Assembly (NCBI GenBank): GCA_003427395.1
Contig: BFEA01000502.1
Span: 701,004-738,326, forward strand
DNA: 37,323 nucleotides
Source: Chara braunii
Lineage: Eukaryota; Streptophyta; Charophyceae; Charales; Characeae
Direction: 5' to 3'
The position numbers and the translations under genes were made by a program. The notes under the pieces are model-generated. The model was not told the origin of the DNA and made no database searches. It worked only from the letters and a program-made list of their open reading frames with translations. Of the stretch, positions 11,370 through 22,227 are shown piece after piece. How positions within the stretch are numbered: position 1 is the stretch's first letter; the number at the start of each line of letters is the position of its first letter.

Positions 11370-12115
11370 GATGGTGTGGCGAGTGCCACATCAGCAGCCG
11401 AGGACTGGTGGCATAGCCACCTCAACAATAAAGAGAGATGGTACAAGCCACATCAACTGTAAAAACAGTTGGCATACGCCACATCAATTGTGACGACACG
11501 TGGCATCACCATCTCCAAATGCAGACACGTGGGGAGCCCCACATCATCAATAAAGACAAGCGGCCTCACCACCTCCGAATGCAGACACGTGGGGATCGCC
11601 ACATCATCCTACCACGTAGACCCTGGGCAGCGTCACATCAGCATCGACATATATGTGGCAGCACCACATCAGTACTGAAGACAGGTGGGTGGCAGCACCA
11701 CATCAGCATTGAAGACACGTGGGTGGCAGCACCACATCATCATTGAAGACACTTGGCCTGCAGACCTCAGCAGTGGAGACAGGGTCTGCGCCACCTCAGC
11801 TATGGAAATAGGTGGCCTGCGCCACCTCTGCTGTGAGAACAGGTGGTCTGTGCCACCTCAACAATGGAGATAGGTGGCNTGCGCCACCTCANTAGTGAAN
11901 ACAGGTGACNTNCGCCACCTCAGCAATGGAAATAGGTGGCCTGCACCACCTCAGATATGTAGACAGGTGGCCTGCGCCACCTCAGCAACGAAGACAGGTG
12001 GCCTGCGCCACCTCAATAATGAAGACAGGTGGCCGGCGCCACCTCAACAACGAAGACAAGTGGTCTGCGCCACCTCAGTAATGAAGATAGGTGGCCTGTG
12101 CCACCTCAGCAATGC
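11370..12115. repeat. 31-bp hairpin minisatellite in retrotransposon leader (left copy)
   Basis: About 24 units of roughly 31 bp, most regular from 11790 to 12115. The core AGGTGGC-CTGC-GCCACCT is a perfect hairpin, followed by a TCAGCAATGAAGACA-like spacer. Earlier units vary more but usually keep GTGG/CCAC pairing, for example GTGGGG-AG-CCCCAC near 11530. Five ambiguous bases fall at 11879-11912. The array is in the untranslated leader between primer site and gag. Confidence 0.85.
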
Positions 12116-12514
12116 CTGGCGCCTATAGCAGAGTGCGCCAGCATTCTGCCCCGAACCGTCGTCGCCTGTAGCCTGTGCACAGCCAACGTAGTGCCACCAT
12201 AATGCCGACTTTCAGTCAAAGTCAAGCCAGCGTCAACTCAACATAGCAAGACTGAGTGTTGTCCACCTCTAGAGCAGACTTTACGTAGCGTTTGACGAGG
12301 TCTTCTAGTCTCGGTTCTACTTCCTTCAGCCGTTTAGATCGAATCACAACCGAAGGCCTGGATTCTACAGTTGCAGACTTACTCCCAAGTCCTTGATGCT
12401 GTCCATGTACCTGCGTACAAACAAGCTTGTGTGCTTGACCAGGGGCCTGGACCGGGTACCTCTGACTCTACCGTTGACTTTGGCCATTGAATTTCCTGTG
12501 TGAAGCGCTTGGTC

Positions 12515-12630
12515 CCACAGCCGAACGCAGCATACCCAGGCCTGACTTGTCTTGCTCACACAGCCCAGCGCAACACTCAGGCCTGGGCGTGTCTTGGTCA
12601 CACAGCCCAACGCAGGCCCATTTCAGGTCT
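12515..12630. repeat. Three-copy tandem repeat of about 43 bp
   Basis: CACACAGCC(C/G)A(A/G)CGCA recurs three times, at about 12515, 12558 and 12600. Each copy is followed by AGGCCTG or CAGGTCTG and a CTTG(C/G)T end. It is duplicated in the right repeat (about 26509-26625, with several Ns). It lies in the leader near the primer site, and no function is evident. Confidence 0.6.
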
Positions 12631-12887
12631 GAGTTGCCTGAGGCTAAGTTCTGAGCAGGATTACGGCGCCATGCTAACTCTTTCTGTATCATTCCAATTT
12701 TAACGGATGTCCCGAAGGACTGTGGCCGTGTGACGGCCCTGAGATATCATCATTAACCTGAGTAACTCCAGACAAACTCGGAAATAGTCGGTTTTACTCG
12801 TCAAGTTCCAGCGTCTGAATCCAAACACAGGTCTGTATTTCAACAGTTCATAGGAATACCAACTGAGCTAAGCTCTTGGGTTCACGG

Positions 12888-12903
12888 TCCATCTTGGTAC
12901 CAA
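12888..12903 (-). other. Primer-binding site next to 3' LTR copy
   Basis: On the minus strand the LTR ends ...GGTCCGACA, followed by TTGGTACCAAGATGG. The TGG one base after the LTR is the usual complement of a tRNA CCA end. The sequence differs from the common plant initiator-Met site after the first five bases, so the priming tRNA is not assigned. Its presence beyond the second LTR is part of the evidence for a tandem element. Confidence 0.55.
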
Positions 12904-13817
12904 TGTCGGACCGCGCCCCAAAATAAATGAAAAGAATAAATAAAAAAAACTAGGAAGGAAGAAAAGACTGATAAAAGGAAGAAATATAGGAGGGACCTAC
13001 CGGTACTCCCTCACCCTTTTTCAGTCGGGCCCGTTGTCGGACTCCCCAACAAAACTAAGGGTGATAGTCCTGTGGGACCCTCAACCCCTTAACTTTCCTT
13101 CATGGCGCTCCTTTGCTCCTTCGCTGCCGACCGCTGGCCTCGATCCCAGGTCTTCGTAATTTCAGTCCAAAGTCGTAACCTATAGGGCTAGGCCCAAGCT
13201 TAGTGGTAAGAGGCGCGGACTTAACTATAAAGATGTCCGTTCTAGGCCTAAGCCTGTCGGGTGGTACAAAAAACGGTATTTTAGGCACACCGGCCATATG
13301 TGTCGGCTCTCGCCATATGAAGGGGTCAATTCTGTCTATTGCCGCCGTGTACCCTAGTTACGACTTTCATGGCGCCTCCCGTGGTTTCTACCGCTAACCA
13401 ATATCATGCTCGGCCTCGGGAGTCCTAACTTTACACCTTACTAATCCCAGAGCTGTAGCAAGTAAGTCAAACGGATCCGATTAACCAAAACCTATCTCCG
13501 ACCATCACTGTCGGTCTCAAACGCGAAACTGCACCGCATCTGTTACTGTAGTCTCTTCGCACTCCCTTTCTAGCTCACGCTACTAGGCGCAAATGCCGCT
13601 CTCTTAACCAAATGCTGCCTAAATACCTTGTGTGCGTTCAAAGTGCACACCCACGCACTCTCTAATCAAATCAAAAAGCGAGTGGCATTCCCTACCTCTG
13701 AGAGTTGATTGTGGTTACTCAGAAATGGGACACTCTCTCGGATACCGCTAAAACACGCACCTTCCGTGAGATGCAAAAATGTGCCCAAATACCCTTGCAA
13801 GGGTATTCGGACCGACA
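12904..13817 (-). repeat. 3' LTR of Ty3/gypsy element (914 bp)
   Basis: Bounded by TGTCGG...CCGACA, a 6-bp terminal inverted repeat with TG/CA ends. It matches 26898-27811 base for base except for three substitutions in its last 40 plus-strand bases. A perfect 20-bp palindrome, AATACCCTTGCAAGGGTATT, lies at 13788-13807, ten bases inside the end. The LTR carries a tRNA-like box-A word (AAGCTTAGTGGTAAGAG) near 13196, but no complete tRNA. On the element strand the preceding bases (ending GGTCCAAAAAAT) are not a strong polypurine tract. Confidence 0.9.
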
Positions 13818-15653
13818 ATTTTTTGGACCTTATTAAGCGACGTCCCCGTCGCGTCGGGCAATCAAAACTATAAGCACAACAAAAAAAATCTCATTTGTGG
13901 ATGAGGAAGTAACCAATCCGATTCGACGGCTCGACTCCGTTCGAGGTAACTTTTCAATCTGCCCCCGTCACGGTGTTCCACTACCAGGGTTCTAACCTGG
14001 GTCTCCCATATCCTGGCCTCAGAATTAGGGGATACTATATTCCGAACTACAGCGTAATATCCGCTCCCAGGTAGCAAGTTGATACTCCTCTCCCTTCGTC
14101 CTAAACATCGTCGGTTTCTCGTTGGGTGTCCTTAGCCCTGATCCCGCGAACGAGCTCACGACTTTGGACGCGGGCCCTAACTGAGACCTCTCAAAATACA
14201 GGGGTACCTCAGTCCCCATACCAATATCCATCATAATGAAATTTTCATCCTGGAGTCTAGCACAGGTGGGTTAGGTCTCCATCTTGGCCCACCGCAAGGC
14301 GGTTGATCATGCCGAATCCACGGCCCATCACGTTGTTATATAGCGATGGTTCCCTCATTGGTTGCACAACGATAAACAATTTTTCCTATCTTGGTATCCC
14401 GGGGGATTCCTGACTCTCGACTTAATCGATCCCAATGACCTTCCTTACAGCTAGGTCTCTCCGAGTGGCCGACCCCTCAAGACCTAATCTCTGGTGAGTC
14501 ATGGGCTCGCTGCCAGGTTGTGCCGGTCAGCAGCCAACACTGGGAGTTACATCCCAGTGATGCTAAGTATAGCCCCTTAGCTCGGCCTCACAAAATATGT
14601 CCCTTAGACTGACTTCATAGTGGTCAAGCATTCTCATTGCCAAAACTTCTTAAAGTTTTCTTAAAAAAAATGAAGGATCACATACCAACTGCCCACGGGA
14701 CTACGTGGAGGGATAGTGCCTTCTCTCAAAAAATATACTCATTATCAATCCACGGGGTCGTGACCCTCCCTACTTTGATCATAGTAGGTTGGGTCACACG
14801 TCTTAGGGACACCTCTCAAAATTTCTGCCAAAATTACATCGTGAATGCCACGGATTTCAAGCAATACTTTTCACAAAATATTTGGCCTTCCCTCGTCAGA
14901 CTTTTACATCACAAAAATATCCATCATCATAGCACCTCTTTTGGGTGCTCTCTCTCAATATCATCCATATTTCAGGGGACTAGCCAACCTTCGGTCTTCC
15001 CTCCACACAAAGGAACACAACTTTGGTTGTGACACTGTCATTCATCTTTACTCAAATATTTTCCGAGTTATGATATGACAATCTTTATTGAAAACAAAAG
15101 ATGCATCCCGTTCCGTTAAAAACTTCATCTGTCTTTTGATTAACAAGACTAAGTACAAAGAGACCTTGCAATTCAAATCATCTCAAAACACACCCAAATC
15201 ACAAGAGTAATTCACATGAGAACAAACCCACAAGACTGAGAGTGATTGTGAAAACCCTCACAAAACCACACCTAAAATCCATATAAGTACACAGAGTTTG
15301 GAGTCTTGTGAAAGCAAGAGTCTCTGTCGATATCTCCAAAACCATAATCAAAGTTTAGATGTTAATGTAGCTGCGACACCCTTCTGACGTGTCTTATACA
15401 TCATATCTTAACTAAGAAGAATTATACAAAAACACTCCACACCACTCAAGAAAAAGAAAGGTCAAATAAGGCTACCCCAGTGTTAGCTCTAAGACTGAAG
15501 ATCCTTTGTGACTTAGTCACGCAATCTCTGATGTACATGGGTCTGATCCAATCCTCCATGTGTTCCTCTATATATAGATATTCATCAGGACTGAGTGTCA
15601 AGTCTCTCACTTTTTTTAGCTCTAGACCTTTCCGGACCCTATAGGTTAAACCT
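13818..15653 (-). other. 3' untranslated region of the LTR element, no gene
   Basis: Lies between the stop of the extra ORF and the 3' LTR. ORFs are short and lack motifs. On the minus strand CCAGG-TTAGAAC-CCTGG at about 13981-13997 resembles a tRNA T-arm. Upstream bases give only a weak anticodon-arm-like hairpin and no acceptor stem. Nothing else was recognised. Confidence 0.5.
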
Positions 15654-17919
15654 TAGTCAATCAACACATCGCTTATCTGTCTGTACAATTGTGCCCTACC
15701 ACCATCTTGTGATCTCTCAACCTGGATACCATTCCTATCCCTCCAAATCCCAATGGATATTTTGGTGACAAACCCTTTCACCTCATCCTCATAGAATTTG
15801 GGGCAATCATAAAAGAAGTGTTTGCCCTTCTAGCAGTAGAAACACTTTCCAGGCTTCTTCTGTACTGCTTTTGTTTTGGTCTCCTCTGGGGGTAAAGCAG
15901 ATGAGGGGGTGCCTGTAGCCTGACTGGTGGCTTCCTGATGAAGAGTCTCTAGAGCTCCAGAGCAAACCCCTCTGTCACTTTCTCGTATGAACTGTTCACT
16001 TCCACTTTTCTCTGGTTTAGAGCCAGAGGCCCAAAGTCCCAAAGCATCTCCAAAGCTAGTGAGCAAGGGCATGTTTTCTGGCATGACCAACCCGTGAGAA
16101 TCCTCCCCCTGATGAACTTGTAATTGCTCTCCTTGTAAAAATTGAGGAGGACTTTGAGGAACAACTGATGTGGTCTCAATCTGTCCTTCCTCCTCGACCT
16201 GTTCTCAATCTCCTGGCAAAGGTATATGTTGAGTAGCCAAGGATGTAGGTGCCTGCCACTCCGATTTTTCAGCTTCTAACTCCTTCCTCTTCAACACCTC
16301 TACTGGCTTTAACATAAGCTTGTTAAGCAGAAGGATATCTTCTGCCTGTTGCTCTGCTCCAGCCTCCTTCTTTTGCTGCTTGAAGAGGTCCTCAACTGAG
16401 TGCCCCTTGATTCCAAAGTTTTGGACCTCAGTCCAATCCACCACTGCTGTAGGCACCTGCTGACCACATTTGACCTCAATATCCTTTAACCTGTTTTCCT
16501 ACTCAATCTCCTTAGCTTGAAAGGAAATCTGTTGTGCCTGGAGTTGCTCTCGCAGAACGTCGTTGACCTTATTAAGGGTCTGATTGACCAACTTGAGGGC
16601 TCCATTTTCGGCCCTGATATCCACCATCTCAGTCTTCACCATGTCCACCTCCTTGCCTTACCTTTTCATCTCCCTCTTCAAGTCTTCAACCTCTCTTTCC
16701 CAATCCTCCCTCTGACCATGAGAAGCTTGGACCACCTTTATTACTCGCCTCCCCACCTTCTCATCAGAGGCCTTTGCTGCTGCAAAACCTTCTTCATAAG
16801 GTCTTTCAGGCTAAGTAAGTCTGTGGAGACTAACTTAACCCCCATCTCCTGATGTTTCTCTGTAGGTCTGCCTGCAGCCTCCATCAACCTGTCGAAGCTC
16901 TCCCAAACTTCTGTGAGTAGAGGAGGATCATTCTTTTGAGTTGTCCTTTTGGCTTCCACTTCTACTGGCTGCTTCGCTTGCTGCTTTTCGTCTCTCTTTT
17001 CTGCCAGATCTTTCAATCTGAGTTGAATCCTGATCTTCTTTTCTGTAGCCGCTTCCTCAATCCCTTTCATCTTTTTTTCTCTGATAATTTCCTTTCCGGG
17101 TTATTCCTGCGTTACTGACTCTAGTACATGATCAGACTCCCTGCCTGGCTTAGAACTGTGATCAGGCAGGTGAATAATTCCTGAAGGAAGCTCTGAGTCA
17201 CCTGAAGTCCGTCCTCTTCGTGCTTCCCCTGTTGCTTGCCCTTTCTTTGTGTCAGGCCTGTGGGGCATATGCTTTCTCCTCCTCTTCTTATTTTTTCTTG
17301 TTCCATGAGATGCATCATGTCCCAACGCTCTTCCCTCTGTTCCTTCTGGCTCTCTCCTTTTCTTCTCCATTCCCTTTTGGTTGTCCACTTGACGCTCAAG
17401 AGTATAATAGTTCCGCAATAGACGCTTGCAGTCGCCCCATTCAGCAGCTTGCTCCACTATAGTCCTGATAAAAGATCTGATGGTCTTCCTCACAAACTGG
17501 ACAAATCCCCCAACCCTCATCTCTGGCAAAATGTTATGTTCATCTGCAAACAGATCATAAGCCCAGAGAAATTCCTCCAAGTTGGAAGAATCGAAGCGAA
17601 TGGGCATTCCGTCTCTCCCCACTGGTGATGGATGTAACCCTTCCATCTTTCTCTCGAACTCCTGCCAAGTGAGTGACTCCCTGACAAATCTCGCAATCGG
17701 CTCAACCCATTCCCCACTGCCTCGTACCTCGGTCAACATCCTAGTGGCATCCCAACCATGCTCATAGGCATGAGCCTCGAACCTGGTCATAAACATCTCC
17801 ACGTTGCCTCCATCGAAGATAGGAGGTCTGTCCTCTCTGGTGGTTCGCTGTTGCCCTCCCTCTTTGGTAGTTCTCAACGAAACTTCCATTAGCCCTGCCC
17901 CGCCCCTCCCTCTTGGCAT
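15654..17919 (-). pseudogene. Second Gag-like ORF downstream of integrase, with CCHC knuckle
   Basis: A nucleocapsid/structural-type protein in the position where some elements carry env. From the ATG at 17919 (MPRGRGG) the N-terminal half has Gag-like globular blocks (RPPIFDGGNVEMFMTRFEAHA and a second FDSSNLEEFLWAYDLF block). Lys/Arg/Glu-rich coiled-coil stretches follow at about 17340-16200. It ends in a zinc knuckle at 15803-15844 (C-FY-C, four positions, H-FFYD-C) and a short tail stopping at 15654. In-frame stops include TAA near 17101, a TAG within the knuckle (15830-15832) and others, with one frame change near 16740. It starts 222 bp after the integrase stop and is preceded by a pyrimidine-rich CAG acceptor-like site. 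Identity as a Gag duplicate is inferred from composition and the knuckle. A captured host gene is the alternative. Confidence 0.6.
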
Positions 17920-18140
17920 GGCTGTCAAAAAGGTATCAAGCCTGCACAACAAGGAAGAGACAACAGGAGCACAGGGAATAAGCATATCAGGCTACCATAG
18001 AAAAGGGCATACACATATCCCTCCCATAACTACCTAACTATCTATACTTGTATACATACATAACTCTATCCTAATTCTATCATTATTCAAATCTGACAAC
18101 TTAAAGTTTTCTCCTCACAACTTGAAAATCACACGACCTT

Positions 18141-19312
18141 TCAATTTATGCTCACCTCATCCCGAGCCACAAACTTCTTCAATCTGGAGCCTGATACCCA
18201 GTCTTTCCACGATGTTCCATTCATCTCCTCGATTTGGTATACCCCGTGTTCGTCGCACCTCGTTATCCTGTACGGTCCCAGCCACCGCTTGTCCAATTTT
18301 CTCGACCACTGCTTCTCTAGAGATGAATCATATAGCAGTACGATATCTCCAACCTTAAGAGGCTCTTTCCTCACTCGTGCCAACTGATCTCACCTGAACT
18401 TATCCTTGGTCCGACTGTCAGCCACCCTACTCGCCGCCTCCTGTACCCTATCCTCTATGGCGTCAATCTGACGTGGCCCCAGATCCAGCAACTCTTCAAA
18501 AGACAGAGTCGTTTCTAGGTCTTGTCACCTCCAAGTTTTTAGGAAACTTTCTATAAGGAACGTCGCATGTCTGCCATACCATAATATAGCCGGTGCGTAA
18601 TTGGTACTTCTCCTGACAGTGATGTTCTCCACGAAGAAAGCAACTCTTAGGAAATTAAGTCACTTATTAGGCTTGCCGTCTGTCCATTTTGCAAGAAAAT
18701 TTATAATGGTACTGTGTCCTCTTTCCACAGGTGCGTTAGCCTGAGGTTGTGCCGCAGTCGTATATTTGGCAATCACTCAATATCCCCTCAGTAGCGTTTT
18801 TACTTCTGCACAAGTGAATTCGGACCCCCTGTCCATTACGAATCTCGAAACGAAAGGATAACGAAGATAATATTTTTCAATGCATCGAGCCAATACCTCT
18901 CTTATCTTCGTGCGAATAGCCTTGCCATCCACAAACCCTGAGAGATTGTGTCATGCATCAAATATATAATTGAGCCCTCCTCCTCCTAGTGGCATAACCA
19001 ATAGGTCCAGATGAACGACCGCTTCAACTTCACGTATATACCTTGGGTGAAGTGGTTCCCTAGGTCTAAGGAAAGACCGCTCCTGACATGGCACACAAGA
19101 CTTACAATATTTGTCAATCATGTGTCCCATGCCATCCCAATAATATAATTCATGAATCTTAAGATATGTCGTATCTGTACTTCTATGTCCACCAGCTGTT
19201 CCATCATGTAGGGCCGCCATAACGTCAATCTGTCTTTATTCCTCGTAAACAGATGGTCGTCTCTTACAAAAAAGTTCGGCCGCATCTTGAGGACCTTCTC
19301 ACTCGCATCCCT
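18141..19312 (-). pseudogene. Ty3/gypsy integrase domain
   Basis: Catalyses insertion of the element cDNA. The HHCC domain is visible (HDGTAGGH followed by CKSCVPC, about 19210-19080). The catalytic core has D (HLDLL, 19005-19007), D (MDRGSEF, 18831-18833) and E (PVERGH, 18723-18725), with 35 residues between the second D and the E. The C-terminal part carries a GPY/F-type motif (KRWLGPYRI, about 18290). No chromodomain is evident. In-frame stops occur at 18951 and about 18777, among others, so this copy is dead. It is in a different frame from the RNase H upstream, with a shift between 19313 and 19220. The last codons read ARDEVSIN before the stop at 18141. Confidence 0.85.
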
Positions 19313-21460
19313 TTACCTCGTTTCACATGAAAGGAGCATTCCCAACTCCAGATATACTCCGTCATATTCTTCTGTGCGAAAAGCTTCTTTTAGTTTTCGC
19401 TCTTCAAAATCATCATCCTCTCCTTCATGGGTCACATTCTCCTCCTTATTCTGGCTTTCTCCTTCATTCCTAGCAACTTCATCCTGAAGCAGTGAATTTG
19501 TTAGAAGATACATTCCACCTATTATTCGCTCGTGCTTCTCTACATGTTGGGGTCCACTTTCCAATGTGACCAGATCTTCTTGCAGCTGGTACTTATCCGC
19601 CAAAGCCAAATCCATCATCCATTATACTCCTGACATTCCCCAAGAATCTTCCTCAACATAAGGTTTAGGGACTATATTCGGCCGTCGTACGTGTCCTGGA
19701 GGTGCGAGCCATATAGGCCTCCCGCGAGAAACATACTTACCTACAGCCATAGACCAGGAGTTGATGTGGAGTTTCACGTCCTCCTCTTTTTTCAAAAACC
19801 CATCGACTGGCAGAGTATCTTCAACTATCCCTTTATTGCCTTTATCCCAATCGACACGACTTAACTCATCCGCTCTATTCTTGTTCCCAGGAATACACTC
19901 TAACTCGAAATCAAACATCTAGATGTATGTCAACCATCTGACAATGGTTGGATCCGAAGGAGCAAAATTCTTAAGTGAGTCAGTCAGGGCAGTTGGGTCA
20001 ACTCTCAGCACGAAACGCCTGCCAAAGAGGTAATTCCTGAAAACTCGTAAACAATGAAGGACTGCTAAGGTCTCGCGCTTAAACTGGGAGTGGTTTCTCT
20101 CAGTTGTGTTAAGCGTTGGATTTTCAAACCTCAAAGGTTTTTCTTCTCCCTCACAATCTTTCTGGATCAATACACCTCCTAAGGCAGTTGGTCCCGCATC
20201 CATTTCCACAATAAAAGGCCTTGTTAGTGTGGCGTCATGATCTGGTACGCCCAACACTAACTGTCCTTATTCAAACTCTTTCTTCAGACTTTTAATTACC
20301 AATTCCTGCTTCTCGCCTCATTCCCAGTCTTGACCTTGGCGTACCAGCTTTCTCAATTGTTCTGTCTTTGCCGCAAACCCTTTAATGAAGACTCTCCAAA
20401 AACCACATGTTCCCAAGAAACTCCTTACTTCCGTGATGGTTTCGAATGGTGTCGGCCATTCGAGGATCTTGTTGGTTTTCTTAGTGTCTGGCCGACGACC
20501 CGTCTCGTCGCACACAAACCCTAAGATGGCTGCCCCTCACATACAATGTCTGGACTTTGCTCCACTTGCAGTGAGGTTATGCTCTTTTAGCAAGTCTAGG
20601 ACCTTGCATAGATCTTGCACATGATCCCAGACAAACCGTCTAATCCCCAGCCTTACCTCCTGCTCATCTTTCTCTTTTGACCCTTTTACAGCCAGATCAT
20701 CAATATATGGTTGTGTAATATGCGGACTCACTGGCTGCATTGCTCTTACTATATGCCTTTGAACCATTGCGATTACATTCGTCCACCCTTGCGGTGCGAC
20801 ATTAATGTGAATCAAACCCCGAGGTGTATGCATTGCTGTCATTGGTCTGTCTGAAGGATACACGGTAAATTGGTCGTAGCCAGAGTTCAGATCTATAAGT
20901 GATATTATAGACCTTCCTGCGCAGGCCTCCAAAAGCGCATCAGCATTTGACAGACCACCTGCGTCTCTTACAGTTACAGCATTTAATCGTTGCAAGTTTT
21001 GTACCCACCACAAGGTCTCATTGGGTTTGATAAAACAAAACCAGAGTGATGCATATGGTCCACTTGAGTAATGTGACACGTGCGTGCGGATTTTCCCATC
21101 GAGGTAATTGACCACTTTCTTCTCATCAGCCGGATTGGGATATCGCGCACCTCGCAAATTTCAAGGTTCATGTGGCACAGTGTGTATCCGAATCATCGGA
21201 ATCTTATCGACATCAAGTCGGCCACGTTCATTATCATTGAAAGCATAGGCAATATGTCTTCCTTTTATGGTGTCAACCATCAACTGCCTCTCCTGCGCTG
21301 CAAGGAAATCTGACTCTCTTATTATCAGCGTCTCTTCTGTTTCCTGATTGATACGACATGGTCCGTTTTCTGCATTCTCACGCATTTGTCGTATCAACTC
21401 TCGTTCCCGCTCGTAGTAAACTTCTTGCTCCTCAGTCACGAGCACGGGAACCGGACGACA
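19313..21460 (-). pseudogene. Ty3/gypsy reverse transcriptase and RNase H
   Basis: Polymerase and RNA-strand-degrading part of the Pol polyprotein. RT motif A is LIDLNSGYDQ (about 20875-20900) and motif C is YIDD (20696-20707). The thumb/connection reads VRSFLGTCGFWRVFIKGF. RNase H shows MDAG, KRETLAVL and VDPTAL, which match the D, E and D positions, followed by a CIPGNKNRADELSR tail. The reading frame stays the same from 21445 to 19313 but is cut by stops at about 21161, 20537, 20318, 20258, 19919 and 19619. Catalytic motifs survive although the frame is interrupted, so decay is recent or stops accumulate faster than other changes. It follows the protease after a frame change near 21480 in an A-run. 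Confidence 0.9.
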
Positions 21461-21468
21461 TTTCTAAT

Positions 21469-22227
21469 CTACTTTTTTGTACCGCCTTTATGACCCTTGC
21501 TTGAGCTTACCCCTAAAAATGGCCTTGTTGCGCTTTGGGGATGGGCTCCCGCCGACCCTTGTATCCTTCTGGACACTCGATATACCAATTTTGCTTCTCC
21601 TTCTCCCATTTGCTCAATCATATTCCCTCTCAGGGCTTCTATAGCTTCTGGATCTGTCATCCCATAGGTCGACACTATGTCCATAGCATCGCCTATACTG
21701 GCTAGGCTAAGCGTCAGTGCTTTCGGTCTTTTCTCTGCTTCAAATCCACCACTCCCTAGTCTTTTCCTCTCCTCTTCTGACTCTTCGATTGTGAAGGAGC
21801 CAGGATTGGGTCGGTTCCTTACACTTCGTGGCCCTGTATTCCTGCATGTGATAACCTCATAGTTGCCACACACTGGATCACATAAGATGAGGAACATCGT
21901 CCCATCATGCTTGTTGCATATAAGAGTTTCTGTTCGTCTTAAGAAATATCGGCCCAGTAAGATAGGATGATCAAGATCAGGCATTACAAAGAAACAACTT
22001 TTCACTTTAACCTTGTCAATCTCCATAATTACTCCCGATGTGGTCCCTACAAACACTGACCGACTATTAGCTCCCATTAGAACTCCGTTATCGGAGCGAT
22101 CTATTTTCATTTCCAAACGTAAAGCATGCTCCTCATTTTTTAGGTTCATCTCTGTGCTGGTGTCCACCATTGTCGGGCACGTTTTCCCTTTTACTACTAT
22201 ATTCAAACACCCACATGCGACGAACTT
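21469..22227 (-). pseudogene. Retroviral-type aspartic protease region
   Basis: Cuts the Gag-Pol polyprotein in active relatives. The active-site region reads MVDTSTEMNL (DTS at 22156-22164) where DTGAE is typical. The flap and tail follow, with HPILLGRYFLRRTETL near 21950. The aspartate and threonine remain, and Ser replaces Gly, which is tolerated in some families. The frame is continuous with the upstream linker except for a TAG at 22228-22230, and it ends at 21469. About 150 residues of low-complexity, charged sequence separate the protease from RT. Confidence 0.7.

Larger units (their letters stand above)
10375..13818 (-). repeat. Long direct repeat, left copy (gag start, leader, LTR)
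   Basis: Matches 24559-27812 in the same orientation. On the minus strand it holds an LTR, primer site, leader with minisatellites, (GA)n tract and the first codons of gag. The left copy is longer only because its CT tract is expanded and contains a run of Ns. From 11879 to 13817 the two copies keep a constant offset of 13994, so no indel separates them there. Identity extends past the LTR into the internal region, so the second copy is more than a simple terminal repeat. Confidence 0.9.

Noticed and set aside
11370-12128. Thr/Gly/His-rich plus-strand ORFs over the leader minisatellite
   Set aside because: They are translations of a 31-bp tandem repeat, run opposite to the element and include Ns. 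No protein family is implied.
13190-13260. tRNA gene in the LTR
   Set aside because: A box-A-like AAGCTTAGTGGTAAGAG is present, but there is no matching box B or acceptor stem on that strand.
10375-13818. A single 3.4-kb LTR
   Set aside because: TGTCGG...CCGACA ends and a primer site define a 914-bp LTR within it, and the repeat includes gag codons.
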